Below are positions 63,951 through 64,000 of a stretch of 64,000 nucleotides of DNA, piece after piece (the first letter of the stretch is position 1; every line of letters starts with the position of its first letter). The position numbers and the translations under genes are program-made. The stretch covers positions 102,362,368 to 102,426,367 of the forward strand of contig OZ026516.1 in the NCBI GenBank assembly GCA_964019695.1, given 5' to 3'. The notes beneath the pieces were generated by a model. It was not told the origin of the DNA. It searched no databases and worked only from the letters and a program-made list of their open reading frames with translations. This DNA is from Loripinus fragilis (lineage: Eukaryota; Mollusca; Bivalvia; Lucinida; Lucinidae).

Positions 63951-64000
63951 ATCGAAATTTCATTCTGATTAGGAATTAAATTTGTTTATTATAGTAGAAA

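Overview
The window is AT-rich animal nuclear DNA. It is dominated by transposable elements, short palindromic repeats and microsatellites, with very little coding sequence. The BEL/Pao retrotransposon, spliced cadherin-like exons, tRNA-derived sequences, abundant TACATGTA-type words and arrays of TGACCTTGACC repeats together suggest a marine or freshwater invertebrate, most likely a bivalve mollusc. That taxonomic call is an inference; no diagnostic host gene is present.

Layout. 1-10.2 kb: non-coding DNA with many short palindromic MITE-like repeats. 10.2-11.6 kb: a PIF/Harbinger-type DNA transposon with perfect 29-bp inverted ends, TAA flanks and a decayed transposase fragment on the minus strand. 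11.6-27.2 kb: more repeats, two tRNA-like heads and a TAAA microsatellite. 27.26-29.14 kb, resuming at 35.78-35.94 kb: two interdigitated giant foldbacks built from about 11-bp ACGT-containing words. 29.14-35.78 kb: a complete BEL/Pao LTR retrotransposon inserted into one foldback arm. It has identical 284-bp LTRs, a 5-bp target duplication and an unbroken 1,929-residue polyprotein. 36.7-37.5 and 41.6-42.5 kb: two islands of about 145-bp repeats carrying AGGTCA half-sites. 42.69-42.91 and 49.83-50.09 kb: two phase-1 exons of one plus-strand host gene, whose joined product reads like degenerate, cysteine-containing cadherin repeats. Their 6.9-kb intron holds a third word-built element (44.5-45.1 kb) and a 235-bp direct duplication. 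50.1-60.7 kb: intronic or intergenic DNA with more palindromic repeats. 60.7-64 kb: a 48-bp minisatellite interrupted by two inverted-repeat elements.

Relations. The only complete gene is the BEL polyprotein, which would carry out its own packaging, proteolysis, reverse transcription and integration. The host exons belong to a gene that extends beyond what can be identified here. Most other features are non-autonomous elements. The three word-built elements at 10, 27 and 44 kb share related inverted ends, TAA/TTA-type flanks and an interior with CG roughly every 9-12 bp. The transposase remnant in the first one ties the group to PIF/Harbinger. This group is the most unusual signal in the window.
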